Below are positions 42,496-50,960 of a stretch of DNA of 64,000 nt, piece by piece. Source of the DNA: Phycisphaeraceae bacterium (GTDB lineage: Bacteria > Planctomycetota > Phycisphaerae > Phycisphaerales > UBA1924); assembly GCA_020639155.1 (NCBI GenBank), contig JACKHF010000001.1:1674001-1738000 (forward strand), given 5' to 3'. Both the position numbers and the translations under genes were made by a program. Each line of letters begins with the position of its first letter. The stretch's first letter is position 1. Below the pieces are notes generated by a model. The model was not told the origin of the DNA. It saw nothing but the letters and a program-made list of their open reading frames with translations, and searched no databases.

Positions 42496-43836
42496 TTACG
42501 GGCAGCCTGATGTGTACGCGTTCCCAAAGCAGATGTAATCGAAGATATCAAAGTTGCCATTACCGTCACAGTCTGCGTATGGCTCATTATTTGCATACGC
42601 GTTGCCGAAGCAGATGTAGTCGAAGATATCGAGTGAGCCGGAGTCGTCGCAATCTGCATAGCAGGTCGCGCCACACCCATACATCACAATGTTCTCTACG
42701 GGCAACTGCCCCGCGTACCAAAAAGAGCCACCGACAACGGTATCGCCGTTTGGTATCTGCACAACTGAAAGAGGGTACCCAAGTCCCGAAAGTGAGTTTG
42801 CATCCGGCCAGTCCCAGTTATCTCCATCCCACATCGCAAAGTTGTAGTTTTTGAGCATTGTTTGCCCCGACTGGTAGAAGTAGCCACCTGCAACGATGTC
42901 ACCGCTGTCCAGCCTTGTAAGTGTGTTAACTTGTGACTCTTCTCCACCAAGTCCCTCGCCCAGTGGCTGCCATATGTTTGCTTTAGAATCCCAGCGTGCG
43001 ATGTTCTTCGCTCCAGACAAGATGCCCGATCCGGAATAGATATCCAGAAACCCACCAATGAGAATGTCATCGTTTGGCAGTACGAGGAGTGTGAATACGA
43101 GTCCAAGGACTCCCGTTGTTGGGTTTGGTCCGACGGGCAGCCACGATGTTCCGTTCCATCTCGCGATGCTGTTGATATGCATTCCGCCAGCAAAGGTGAA
43201 AACCCCCGCAGCGACAACCTCGTCGGTGCTGAGCGTTGCCAATGCGAAGACATGTGGTGATTCAAGGCCACCGCCCACGTCGGACCAGATCTGTCCATCC
43301 CATCGTGCGATCCCGCTTGCTGGAAGACCGTCAGCTGTCGTAAAGAAACCACCAGCATACAGATCACCTGTCGATGTAGTAGTTAATGCGTACACGACAT
43401 CGTTCATGCCGGTTCCCAATGCGTGCCACTGGAAGCCGTCCCATCGCGCGACTCGTTTCGCAGGTGCGCTGCCAGCAATCGTGAAGTCACCGGCCGCAAC
43501 GAGGCTTTTGTCAGCAAGCAATGTAACAGCAGAAACAACCCCGTTTGTGCCCGCGCCCAGCGTGTTCCATTCACCTGTCTGGAAGTCAAACGTTGCTATG
43601 TTGTTGGCATCAGTGCCACCCGCTTCAGTGAAGTCACCACCCAGCACAAGAATGGATCTATTCGGACCAGCAGCTTCCTGATTCCAAAGCACCATCGTAT
43701 GAATGGGGCCGTTTGTCCCCCCAGAAGCTGCCGGGATGTACCACTGCGGTGACGGGCATTGCCACTGTGCGGATGCGCTCAGGCACATTGGCAGCATGCA
43801 GATTGCAGATGTCAGGATATTGGAAAAAGATCGCAT
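42496..43836 (-). CDS. Secreted propeller-like repeat protein with two dockerin-like repeats, inside the infB cluster
   Basis: Read from ATG 43836, with a strong site (GGAGG five bases upstream), 446 residues. Signal peptide 1-23 (ending SASAQ). It has repeats with 'ARWDG..WH.LG.GMN' and 'AGGFFTTADG', and the C-terminus CYADCDDSGSLDIFDYICFGNAY..YADCDGNGNFDIFDYICFGNAY..GCP is homologous to the gene at 13400. The two share plan and motifs and are clearly paralogues. It lies between infB and ylxP on the same strand, after a terminator at 43923-43951, and probably has its own promoter. Confidence 0.78.
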   Translation of the reverse strand: MRSFSNILTSAICMLPMCLSASAQWQCPSPQWYIPAASGGTNGPIHTMVLWNQEAAGPNRSILVLGGDFTEAGGTDANNIATFDFQTGEWNTLGAGTNGVVSAVTLLADKSLVAAGDFTIAGSAPAKRVARWDGFQWHALGTGMNDVVYALTTTSTGDLYAGGFFTTADGLPASGIARWDGQIWSDVGGGLESPHVFALATLSTDEVVAAGVFTFAGGMHINSIARWNGTSWLPVGPNPTTGVLGLVFTLLVLPNDDILIGGFLDIYSGSGILSGAKNIARWDSKANIWQPLGEGLGGEESQVNTLTRLDSGDIVAGGYFYQSGQTMLKNYNFAMWDGDNWDWPDANSLSGLGYPLSVVQIPNGDTVVGGSFWYAGQLPVENIVMYGCGATCYADCDDSGSLDIFDYICFGNAYANNEPYADCDGNGNFDIFDYICFGNAYTSGCP

Positions 43837-43922
43837 GGTGCCTCCGAACCGGCATGCAGGGCCTGTGTATTGACTGATGAGTATACAGGCTTGTGATAGT
43901 GAACGCTGCACGCGAGAAAACA

Positions 43923-43951
43923 GCTCCGGGATGACTGAATCAACCCGGAGC
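43923..43951 (-). terminator. Terminator between infB and the dockerin-tailed gene
   Basis: GCTCCGGG-N13-CCCGGAGC, a perfect 8-bp stem. On the minus strand TGTTTTCTC follows. It lies 27 bases past the infB stop codon and would separate infB from the rest of the cluster. Confidence 0.7.
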
Positions 43952-43977
43952 CGATAGAGAAAGCAAAGGGTCGCAGT

Positions 43978-46761
43978 TTACAGCTTCCGCTTGATCTCAA
44001 CCTGCTTGTAACATTCGAGGATGTCGCCGGTCTTGATATCGTCATACCCGTCGATCTTCATGCCGCACTCCATGTTCGCACGAACTTCCTTCGCGTCGTC
44101 CTTGAAGCGTTTGAGCTGAGCGAGCCTGCGGTCGTTCTCGATGACGATGTCGCCTCGAGTGACGCGGATGAGCGCGTCGCGCTGGACAACGCCGTCGGTG
44201 ACATAACAGCCCGCGATGGAACCGACCTTGGAGATCCTGAACACCTCGCGGACCTCTGCGTGACCGAGAATCTCCTGGCGGAGTTCCGGTTCGAGCAGGC
44301 CCTCGGCTGCCTTGTGGATGTCCTCGGTGATGTGGTAGATGACGTCGTATGTTCTGATCTCGACGCCTTTATTTTCAGCGAGCGAGCGCGCCTTGCCGGA
44401 CGGGATAACGTTGAACCCGACGATGATGGCTTTGGATGCTTCTGCCAGCACAACGTCTGACTCGGTGATGCCGCCGACCGCTGCGTGGAGCACGCGGACC
44501 TTGACCTCGTCGCCCGAGACCTTTTCGATCTCGTTACGCAGCACGTCGACAGAACCCTGCACATCTGCCTTGACAACAACGAGGATCTCCTTGAGTTCCT
44601 GTTCCGCCATTTTGCCAAAGAGCGTGTCGAGCGTGACCTTCGGCTGTGCGAGCTGGAGCTCGCGTTCGCGATCGCGCCGCTGCTCGGCTGCTTCCTGTGC
44701 CTTCTTCAGTGTGTCGACGATGTAGAATGCGTCGCCCGCATCTGGCAGCTCGTCGAGACCTGAGATCGCAACCGGTGATGGGGGAAGCACATCCTTGATG
44801 CGATTGCCCTTGTCGTCGGTGATATCGCGGACACGACCAAAGGCACGACCGGCGACGATGAAATCGCCAACCTTCAGCTTGCCTTCCTGCACAAGAATCG
44901 TTGCAACTGCACCGCGCCCTTCCTTGTGCGATGCCTCAATCACACTGCCCTGAGCCGCTCCATCGAAGTCTGCCTTGAGTTCGAGCAACTCTGCCTGAAG
45001 ATCGAGTGTGTCGAGAAGTTCCTGGATGCCCTCGCCGGTGTGTGCGCTGGTTTTGACGATTTCGATATCGCCGCCCCACGGGATGGGGTTGAGGTCCCGC
45101 TGCGCAAGCTGGCCATAGATCTCCTGGATCTTGTTTTCGGTTGCTTCTGGTTTGTCGATCTTGTTCAGCGCAACGACGATTGGTACGCCAGCAGCCTTCG
45201 CGTGCGCGATGGATTCGACAGTCTGTGGCATCACACCGTCGTCAGCTGCAACCACGAGCACGACGATATCCGTGACATTTGCACCACGCGAACGCATCTC
45301 CGTGAACGCCTCGTGGCCGGGCGTATCGATAAACACAACCTGGCGATCGGCATCGTTGGCCTTGACAGGAACTCGGAACGCGCTGGTAGCCTGTGTGATG
45401 CCGCCAGCCTCACCAGCAGCAACGTTTGCCTGACGAATCTTGTCAAGCAGCGATGTCTTGCCGTGGTCGACGTGGCCCATGATAGTGACAACCGGGCCAC
45501 GCGGGCGTTCGTCGATACGATCGCGAGACTTTGCCTGCTCTTCGACAACCTGCTCGGCGCTCTTCGCCTCGACGACTTCGAGCTCAATGTCATACTCCAT
45601 CATGATCTCCTGCGCATGTTCAACGTCGATGCCGGAGTTGATGGTTGCGGGGATGCCCTGCATGAACAGCTTTTTGACGATCTCTGCGCCCTTGACACCG
45701 GTCGCGGCAGACAGGTCCTTAATAGTGAACGGTTCGGTGATCTTCACAACACCACCCCGTTCAACTGGCATGATTTGCCGTTCCGTTGAGCCGGTCGATG
45801 TTTTCATCGACTTGCGGTGTTTCTTCATGAACCCACCAGCACGGGCAAGCCGCGCCTGGCGCTCAGCAAGGTCCTGCTCCGACCATCCCTGACGGAATGC
45901 TGTGAGTTCGTCGGCTCGGCCGGATCTGCGGCTTGGTACGCCAGCACCACGACCGGTCTGCGGTCCGCGTTTGCGTGCATCTTCTTCGCGATCGGTGCGA
46001 CGATCTCTGCGTGTTGCTGGTCCACCGGGACCGGAGCCAAAGTCAGAACCGCCCGGTGAATCGGATGGGCCGCGTCTGCGAGGCGGGGCCACGGGTTCTG
46101 CAGCTTCGACGCGCACCACCTTGGGTCCCGAGAGTTTGACGGGTTTCGGCGCCTCGTGCTTGATCGCGACAGGTTTTATCGTGTCTGGTCTTCGCGGGAC
46201 ATTGACGGGCGCCGGCTTGACCGGCTGAGGGCGCGGCGCTGTCGGTGTTGTCGGCTGAGAAGTGTTCGGATTGGCTGCGAGTTCGTCAGCTGACGCGATT
46301 TTCTCAAATGGACGGATGACCTGATCAACCGGTCCAGCATCTTCTTCGGTACTTTGGGTTGGCTTTGGCTGCGCCGGCGCTGCACCGATCGAAACAACAG
46401 TTGGTCGCGGAGCAAGAATGGGTGCAGGCCTTGGAGGAGCATCTGCGACCGCTGTTGCTGTCTTCGCATCCGCATCATCCGAGTCGTCATCGCTGTCAGA
46501 ACCGGACGCTGCCTTCTTGGAGGGTCTGCGAACACTCACCTTCTTCAGATCGACTTTCTCCGCAACTTCCAGCGTGGAGGATTCCTCATCGGGTCCGGCT
46601 GTGAACCACTGACGAATCGATGCTTCAAGACCAGCACTCACAGTGGACATGTGGTTCTTGACGATCGACTCTGGGATGCCTTCGGCCTGGCACTTGGCGA
46701 CGATCGCCTTGGAGCTGACACCGAGTTCCTTCGCGAGATTAAATATGCGCAGTGTTGCCAA
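43978..46761 (-). CDS. infB: Translation initiation factor IF-2
   Basis: A 927-residue GTPase that places initiator tRNA on the 30S subunit. It has an IF2-N helix-turn domain (1-52, RIFNLAKELGVSSKAIVAKCQAEGI), a long Pro/Ala/Arg-rich linker (about 55-330), and the G domain with GHVDHGKTSLL at about 428, 'DTPGHEAF' and 'NKID'. Domains II-IV end in 'ECGMKIDGYDDIKTGDILECY'. All GTPase motifs are intact. It lies 97 bases after nusA on the same strand with no ylxR or ribosomal L7Ae-like gene between them. Confidence 0.97.
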   Translation of the reverse strand: MATLRIFNLAKELGVSSKAIVAKCQAEGIPESIVKNHMSTVSAGLEASIRQWFTAGPDEESSTLEVAEKVDLKKVSVRRPSKKAASGSDSDDDSDDADAKTATAVADAPPRPAPILAPRPTVVSIGAAPAQPKPTQSTEEDAGPVDQVIRPFEKIASADELAANPNTSQPTTPTAPRPQPVKPAPVNVPRRPDTIKPVAIKHEAPKPVKLSGPKVVRVEAAEPVAPPRRRGPSDSPGGSDFGSGPGGPATRRDRRTDREEDARKRGPQTGRGAGVPSRRSGRADELTAFRQGWSEQDLAERQARLARAGGFMKKHRKSMKTSTGSTERQIMPVERGGVVKITEPFTIKDLSAATGVKGAEIVKKLFMQGIPATINSGIDVEHAQEIMMEYDIELEVVEAKSAEQVVEEQAKSRDRIDERPRGPVVTIMGHVDHGKTSLLDKIRQANVAAGEAGGITQATSAFRVPVKANDADRQVVFIDTPGHEAFTEMRSRGANVTDIVVLVVAADDGVMPQTVESIAHAKAAGVPIVVALNKIDKPEATENKIQEIYGQLAQRDLNPIPWGGDIEIVKTSAHTGEGIQELLDTLDLQAELLELKADFDGAAQGSVIEASHKEGRGAVATILVQEGKLKVGDFIVAGRAFGRVRDITDDKGNRIKDVLPPSPVAISGLDELPDAGDAFYIVDTLKKAQEAAEQRRDRERELQLAQPKVTLDTLFGKMAEQELKEILVVVKADVQGSVDVLRNEIEKVSGDEVKVRVLHAAVGGITESDVVLAEASKAIIVGFNVIPSGKARSLAENKGVEIRTYDVIYHITEDIHKAAEGLLEPELRQEILGHAEVREVFRISKVGSIAGCYVTDGVVQRDALIRVTRGDIVIENDRRLAQLKRFKDDAKEVRANMECGMKIDGYDDIKTGDILECYKQVEIKRKL

Positions 46762-46858
46762 ACTCTGTTTCCTTTGCTGCTTGCGCCATGTTGCGCAGGC
46801 GGTGTCATGTCCAAGTCAACCGTGTTCCGTCATATCACCGGCTAATGCCGGCGTTGTA

Positions 46859-48259
46859 TTAATCACCGCCACCGAGAATATCTGCTGCGCGAGCATCGTG
46901 CTCGGATGAAGGTTCGCCACCACCCAGAATGCCCGCTGCCTGTGCATCCGCCTCTGACTCCGATGAGGATGGGCCGCCACCAAGAATCGCAGCTGCTGCA
47001 GCGTCCGCATCAAGCCCGACAAGCGAGCCTGATTCCTCTGCAGCTTCCATGGCAGCGAGACGCTTCTTCTCCGCCTCTTCCTTCTCGACGCGCTGCTGTT
47101 CGGCAACGATCTTCGCCTTGAGTGAGCAGGCCTCGACCGCTTCCTCTGCAGCATCTTCCGAGACTTCGAGTTCGGTGACCAGAATCTCGCTGCCGATTTC
47201 CTCGACATCGAACACGGAGATCACGCCGAGCGCTGCAAGACGATCGACCATCTCCTCGTTGAAGCCCTCGACAGTGAGCAGCGTTTCTGAGAGTGTGTCT
47301 AGCCCCTTCTGGAACTCGTCCGGCGTGAGGATGTCGATGTCCCATCCGGTCAGGCGCGCTGCAAGGCGCACGTTCTGTCCTCGCTTGCCGATCGCCAGCG
47401 AGAGCTGGTCGTCACGCACAACGACTGTTGCACGGCCGAGTTCGAAGCAGAGCGAGATTTCGGAGACTTCGGCGGGCTTGAGGGCGTTGCCGATGAGGAT
47501 CTGTGAGGACTCGTTCCAGCGAACGATGTCGATCTTCTCGCCGTTGAGCTCGTCCACGATGTTGCGAATGCGCGAGCCACGCACGCCAACACACGCGCCG
47601 ACCGCGTCCACCTTTGAGTCGACCGATGCGACCGCCATCTTTGTGCGATACCCCGCCTCGCGCGCCATCGCCTTGATCTCGATGATGCGCTCGGCAACCT
47701 CGGGCACTTCCACCTCGAAGAGCTTGCGGATGAAGTCAGGGTGTGCGCGGGACACAACCACCTGCACATCGCCGGGGACCGACTGCACGTCCAGAATCAC
47801 GCAGCGCACGCGATCGTTCGGTGCAAACTGCTCGCCGGGGATCTGCTCTGCTCGCGGCATCTTTGCCTCGGCACGATCCACCGTAACGACCAGACGCCCG
47901 CCCTCGTACCGCTGGGCGGTGCCGGTGACGATCTCGCCGATGCGCTTGGAGAACTCTTCCAGGATGGAGTTGCGCGAGTCCTCGCGGAATCGCTGGATCA
48001 TGACCTGCTTGAAGGTCTGTGCTGCGATGCGCCCCAGTGCGCCGGGGTCCATCTCGATCGGCTCGTCGTGGCGGAACATCTGCATGTCGCCCGTGATCGG
48101 GTCGATCGTGCACTTGAACTCCTCGACGTCAAGTGTGCCAAAGTGCTTGCGGGCTGCGGTGACCATCGCCTGCTCAAGATCTGCCACCAGCACGGTGCGC
48201 TCGATATTGCGCTCGCGTGCGATGGAGTCGAGGATGTGGATCATTTCTTTTGTGTTCAT
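46859..48259 (-). CDS. nusA: Transcription termination/antitermination factor NusA
   Basis: Read from ATG 48259 (466 residues). N-terminal RNAP-binding domain (about 1-125), S1 domain (about 130-200, 'ETVTGTAQRYEGGRLVVTVDRAEAKMP'-like), two KH domains ('VGACVGVRGSRIRNIVDELNGEKIDIV' and 'LAIGKRGQNVRLAARLTGWDIDI'). A short helix-hairpin region follows. The C-terminus (about 410-466) has Ala/Glu/Ser-rich spacers and three copies of A-x-ILGGG, which is unusual. Acts in elongation, pausing and antitermination. rimP, which usually comes first, is absent. Confidence 0.94.
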   Translation of the reverse strand: MNTKEMIHILDSIARERNIERTVLVADLEQAMVTAARKHFGTLDVEEFKCTIDPITGDMQMFRHDEPIEMDPGALGRIAAQTFKQVMIQRFREDSRNSILEEFSKRIGEIVTGTAQRYEGGRLVVTVDRAEAKMPRAEQIPGEQFAPNDRVRCVILDVQSVPGDVQVVVSRAHPDFIRKLFEVEVPEVAERIIEIKAMAREAGYRTKMAVASVDSKVDAVGACVGVRGSRIRNIVDELNGEKIDIVRWNESSQILIGNALKPAEVSEISLCFELGRATVVVRDDQLSLAIGKRGQNVRLAARLTGWDIDILTPDEFQKGLDTLSETLLTVEGFNEEMVDRLAALGVISVFDVEEIGSEILVTELEVSEDAAEEAVEACSLKAKIVAEQQRVEKEEAEKKRLAAMEAAEESGSLVGLDADAAAAAILGGGPSSSESEADAQAAGILGGGEPSSEHDARAADILGGGD

Positions 48260-48681
48260 GGTGTTGTCCTTTGCTCGGATTGTCTGGATGTCGTGTTGTG
48301 TCTGTTGATTGTCTGGTTGTTTGCTTGTCAGAATATGTGCTGGCGTTGGCGACTGATGAGATTGAACGGAATCCAAAAAGAAAAAACCGAGGTCGATGCT
48401 GGTCAGTCCCGGCATCCATCGCCCCGGCTCGTGTTGCTGAAGAGTCTCCGGAGAGTCTTTTCAGCGTCCTGCCATGTGTCCACGCAGGCTAGTGCATCCC
48501 GCCTCCTCGTCCTGAGGATCGCGAGAACGCAGCCGCGGGACGCAGATGCAACGCATCTGCCTCAAGGCAGGACCCGAACCTGGGTGCCCGATTACCGATC
48601 ATGACGGATGTCCGCAACCATCATTTTCGTCCCTTCCGTTGCTAGTGCTCCGCTGGCCCGATGCCCTGGAGCGTGATCCTT
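48260..48681 (-). promoter_or_regulatory. Long structured leader of the nusA-infB transcript
   Basis: About 415 untranslated bases separate the candidate promoter from nusA. Visible hairpins include GCAGATGC-N3-GCATCTGC (48542-48560, perfect 8-bp stem) and a TGCC-N4-GGCA stem next to it. No ORF in it resembles a known protein; one small frame (about 31 codons starting in the hairpin) has no match by eye. Other bacteria regulate nusA leaders by attenuation, so an autoregulatory role is plausible but unproven. Confidence 0.4.
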
Positions 48682-48710
48682 ATAGTAGAGACCCCATCGG
48701 CAGGGGGCAA
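48682..48710 (-). promoter_or_regulatory. Candidate promoter of the nusA operon
   Basis: Read leftwards: TTGCCC (48705-48710), 17 bases, TACTAT (48682-48687). The start would be near 48675. The -35 box is only a partial match and the plus-strand gene at 48793 is divergent from here. Confidence 0.4.
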
Positions 48711-48792
48711 TGGGCCATTTCGATGGACTAAGAGGGCGTGCTGTGCCCCGATCTTGTTTGAACGGGCACCGGAACCAACTGGAGAATGCTGT

Positions 48793-49773
48793 ATGGGTTT
48801 TCTTTCAAACATGCTTGGGGGGCCTGCTCCAGTGGTTGATCCTACCTGCGGCGACGCTGCGTTGAAACGCGCTCGGCAGGATCTCTGGACAGGGAAGTTT
48901 GATGCAGCACGTGACCTGCTCGCTCAGCAGGTTGATCCAAACCTACGTGCGTTTCGCATAATGATGCTCGGCGAATGGAAAACACGGAACAGGGGGATTG
49001 AAGAGTGGATGCGATCCCAGCCCGATGATTCGAATGCGTGGACCGTTGGTGGAGCGCTGCTGCTGCAGCTGGCTTGGGTTGCGCGCGGCAGCGGCACAGC
49101 GGACACGGTCACTACGCAGGGGGCCCAGCAGTTTGTTGAACGGCTTGCAACCGCGGATGAGTACTTTGCGCGTGCTGCACAACTGAACCATCGTGATCCG
49201 GTACCGCACGCTCTCGCAGTGACAGCAGCCATGGGGTTGGGTTATCCGGAGCCCGCAGTACGTGAGCGGTTCGAAGCAGCGACTGCGATAGAACCGATGC
49301 TGTATACAGCGCACGGACGGATGCTCACACGATTGCTGGAAAAGTGGGGCGGTTCACACGAAAAGGCGTTTGCGTTCGCTCGCGATTCTGTTCGGCACGC
49401 GCCCAATGGGAGCGCGATGCTTGGGGTTCTTGCTGAAGCGCACTATGAACGATGGGTTTACGCTGCAGCGTTCGATCCGAAGAACGATCCCATCGGTGCC
49501 AAGAACTACTGGAAGCTTCCGCAGGTCCAGTCTGAAATGAGAGCACTCGTGGATCGATTCCTGCAATCGCCCGATGTATCAAGCCCGGATGTGCAGCGAA
49601 CCGGCAACTTTCTGGCGTGCTGCATGTGCCACATGGACGATCACACTCGCGCAGCAAAGGTGTTTGATGTGCTGGGTGATCGTGTGACCGAGTATCCATG
49701 GGCGCAGCATGGCGATGAGCCTGGCAAGGTCTTTGCCCGCTGGCGAAGGGATGCAAACAAGCGCGCTGTCTAA
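48793..49773 (+). CDS. Protein of unknown function, TPR-like (possible DUF4034)
   Basis: Read from ATG 48793 (326 residues), with GGAG 10 bases upstream. It is soluble and helical. Segments such as 'DLWTGKFDAARDLLAQQVDPNLRAFRIMMLG' and 'YFARAAQLNHRDPVPHALAVTAAMGLGYPEPAVRERFEAATAIEP' have the helix-turn-helix spacing of TPR-like repeats, and 'WGGSHEKAFAFARDSV' is reminiscent of DUF4034 proteins. No export signal. It is divergent from nusA and converges on neuC with a 4-base overlap. Confidence 0.55.
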   Translation: MGFLSNMLGGPAPVVDPTCGDAALKRARQDLWTGKFDAARDLLAQQVDPNLRAFRIMMLGEWKTRNRGIEEWMRSQPDDSNAWTVGGALLLQLAWVARGSGTADTVTTQGAQQFVERLATADEYFARAAQLNHRDPVPHALAVTAAMGLGYPEPAVRERFEAATAIEPMLYTAHGRMLTRLLEKWGGSHEKAFAFARDSVRHAPNGSAMLGVLAEAHYERWVYAAAFDPKNDPIGAKNYWKLPQVQSEMRALVDRFLQSPDVSSPDVQRTGNFLACCMCHMDDHTRAAKVFDVLGDRVTEYPWAQHGDEPGKVFARWRRDANKRAV

Positions 49774-50933
49774 TACGCATTCCGCTTTCGTAACAGGGTT
49801 TTTGCTCTTGGATCAGTTGAAGCAAGCAGTTCCGCGATCCGTGTGCCAGTGTTGCCGTCGCCGTACGGGTGGGCTGGTGACGACCCTGCGAGTTCCTTTG
49901 CGCGACTGATGGCATCCGCGATTGCTGAAGTGTCCGGTGATTCGACATCGACCAGTGCGCCTGCGCGTTCCCTGCCCGCCTGTCGTGGTCCGAGGTTCAC
50001 GACTGGCACACCCAGTGCTGCTGCTTCGATGAGTCCTGCTGAGGAGTTACCGACAAGTGGGAAACGTGCTTCAGCGCACCACTTCAGTGCGCGCAGGAAC
50101 GTCTCGCGCGGGAGATGGTCAACTCTCGGCCAAGCGTGTGTTTCGCACAACGCGTCGAGTTCGTTCGCGATCCAGTCTCTGCCTGCATCGTGGTTTGGTG
50201 ACAGCACCAGTGCGGGGCCGGCGTCAGCTTGCGCAATGCCATCGAGCACGGTGCGTGCCCATGCACGCTCATGTGCTTCGTCCAGTCCTGCTGGGTGCAG
50301 CAGCACGATCGAACGCCAGTCCGCGCCGTTTGCGATCTTGATTGCTTCATCGTCTGAGAATGCGGTTACATTAGTAAGCGCGTCAATCGCGGGTGAGCCC
50401 ACGCAATGCACGTTCTCGACTGGTTCACCCATCTTCGTGATGCGCTGTGCCGACTGTGATGTTGCTGCCAGATGAAGATGGGAGAGCTTTGTAATCGCGT
50501 GGCGCATGGCTTCGTCTGCGATGCCCTCAGCACGGTCGCCGCCATGGATGTGCGCGACGGTCCATCCGCCGATGGATGCTGCGCTCGCTGCTGCGAACAC
50601 CTCGATGCGGTCGCCGAGCACGACCACCCAGTCCGGGCCGTTGTGTGCGAACACGCGCGCAAAGCGCGTGATCCCGTTCCCGGTTGCTTCTGCATCATCA
50701 GCGCGGGTGCGCCTGCCATCGACCTGCATGGGCACAGCGATCGCATGCGGAAAGGCTGCCTTGACCTCGCGATAGGTTGCGCCGGATTGCAGCAGATGTG
50801 TGCCGGTCGCGATGACGTGGAGCGTGAGCGTCGGATGCGCATCGATCGCGCGCATCACCGGGAGCAGCAAGCCGAACTCGGCGCGTGTGCCTGTGACGAC
50901 GATGACGTTGCGAGTGGATGGAGCGTCTGGCAT
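49770..50933 (-). CDS. neuC: UDP-N-acetylglucosamine 2-epimerase (hydrolysing)
   Basis: Read from ATG 50933 (387 residues). It converts UDP-GlcNAc (or a bacillosamine derivative) into the free 2-epimer and UDP, the entry step to sialic- or legionaminic-type sugars. Family motifs: VVTGTRAEFGLLLPVMRAI at the N-terminus, 'GDRIEVFAAASAASIGGWTVAHIHGGDRAEG' and 'FPLVGNSSAGLIEAAALGVPVVNLGPRQAGRERAGALV'. The IHGGDR motif separates NeuC from the WecB type. It lies 27 bases downstream of neuB, so the pair forms an operon. Confidence 0.9.
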   Translation of the reverse strand: MPDAPSTRNVIVVTGTRAEFGLLLPVMRAIDAHPTLTLHVIATGTHLLQSGATYREVKAAFPHAIAVPMQVDGRRTRADDAEATGNGITRFARVFAHNGPDWVVVLGDRIEVFAAASAASIGGWTVAHIHGGDRAEGIADEAMRHAITKLSHLHLAATSQSAQRITKMGEPVENVHCVGSPAIDALTNVTAFSDDEAIKIANGADWRSIVLLHPAGLDEAHERAWARTVLDGIAQADAGPALVLSPNHDAGRDWIANELDALCETHAWPRVDHLPRETFLRALKWCAEARFPLVGNSSAGLIEAAALGVPVVNLGPRQAGRERAGALVDVESPDTSAIADAISRAKELAGSSPAHPYGDGNTGTRIAELLASTDPRAKTLLRKRNAY

Positions 50934-50960
50934 TGGGCGAGTGTATCTGAGCAAACGCTC

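Noticed and set aside
46929..48308. 459-codon plus-strand frame opposite nusA
   Set aside because: Ser/Arg/Thr-rich composition is typical of antisense frames in GC-rich genes; nusA on the other strand is unmistakable.
48560..48600. tRNA-like T-arm on the minus strand (GGTTCGGGTCC)
   Set aside because: The loop lacks the conserved A58, the stem has a mismatch, and no cloverleaf, anticodon stem or acceptor pairing can be built around it.
47741..48604. Long plus-strand frame opposite nusA
   Set aside because: It is the antisense shadow of nusA, with no recognisable protein features.
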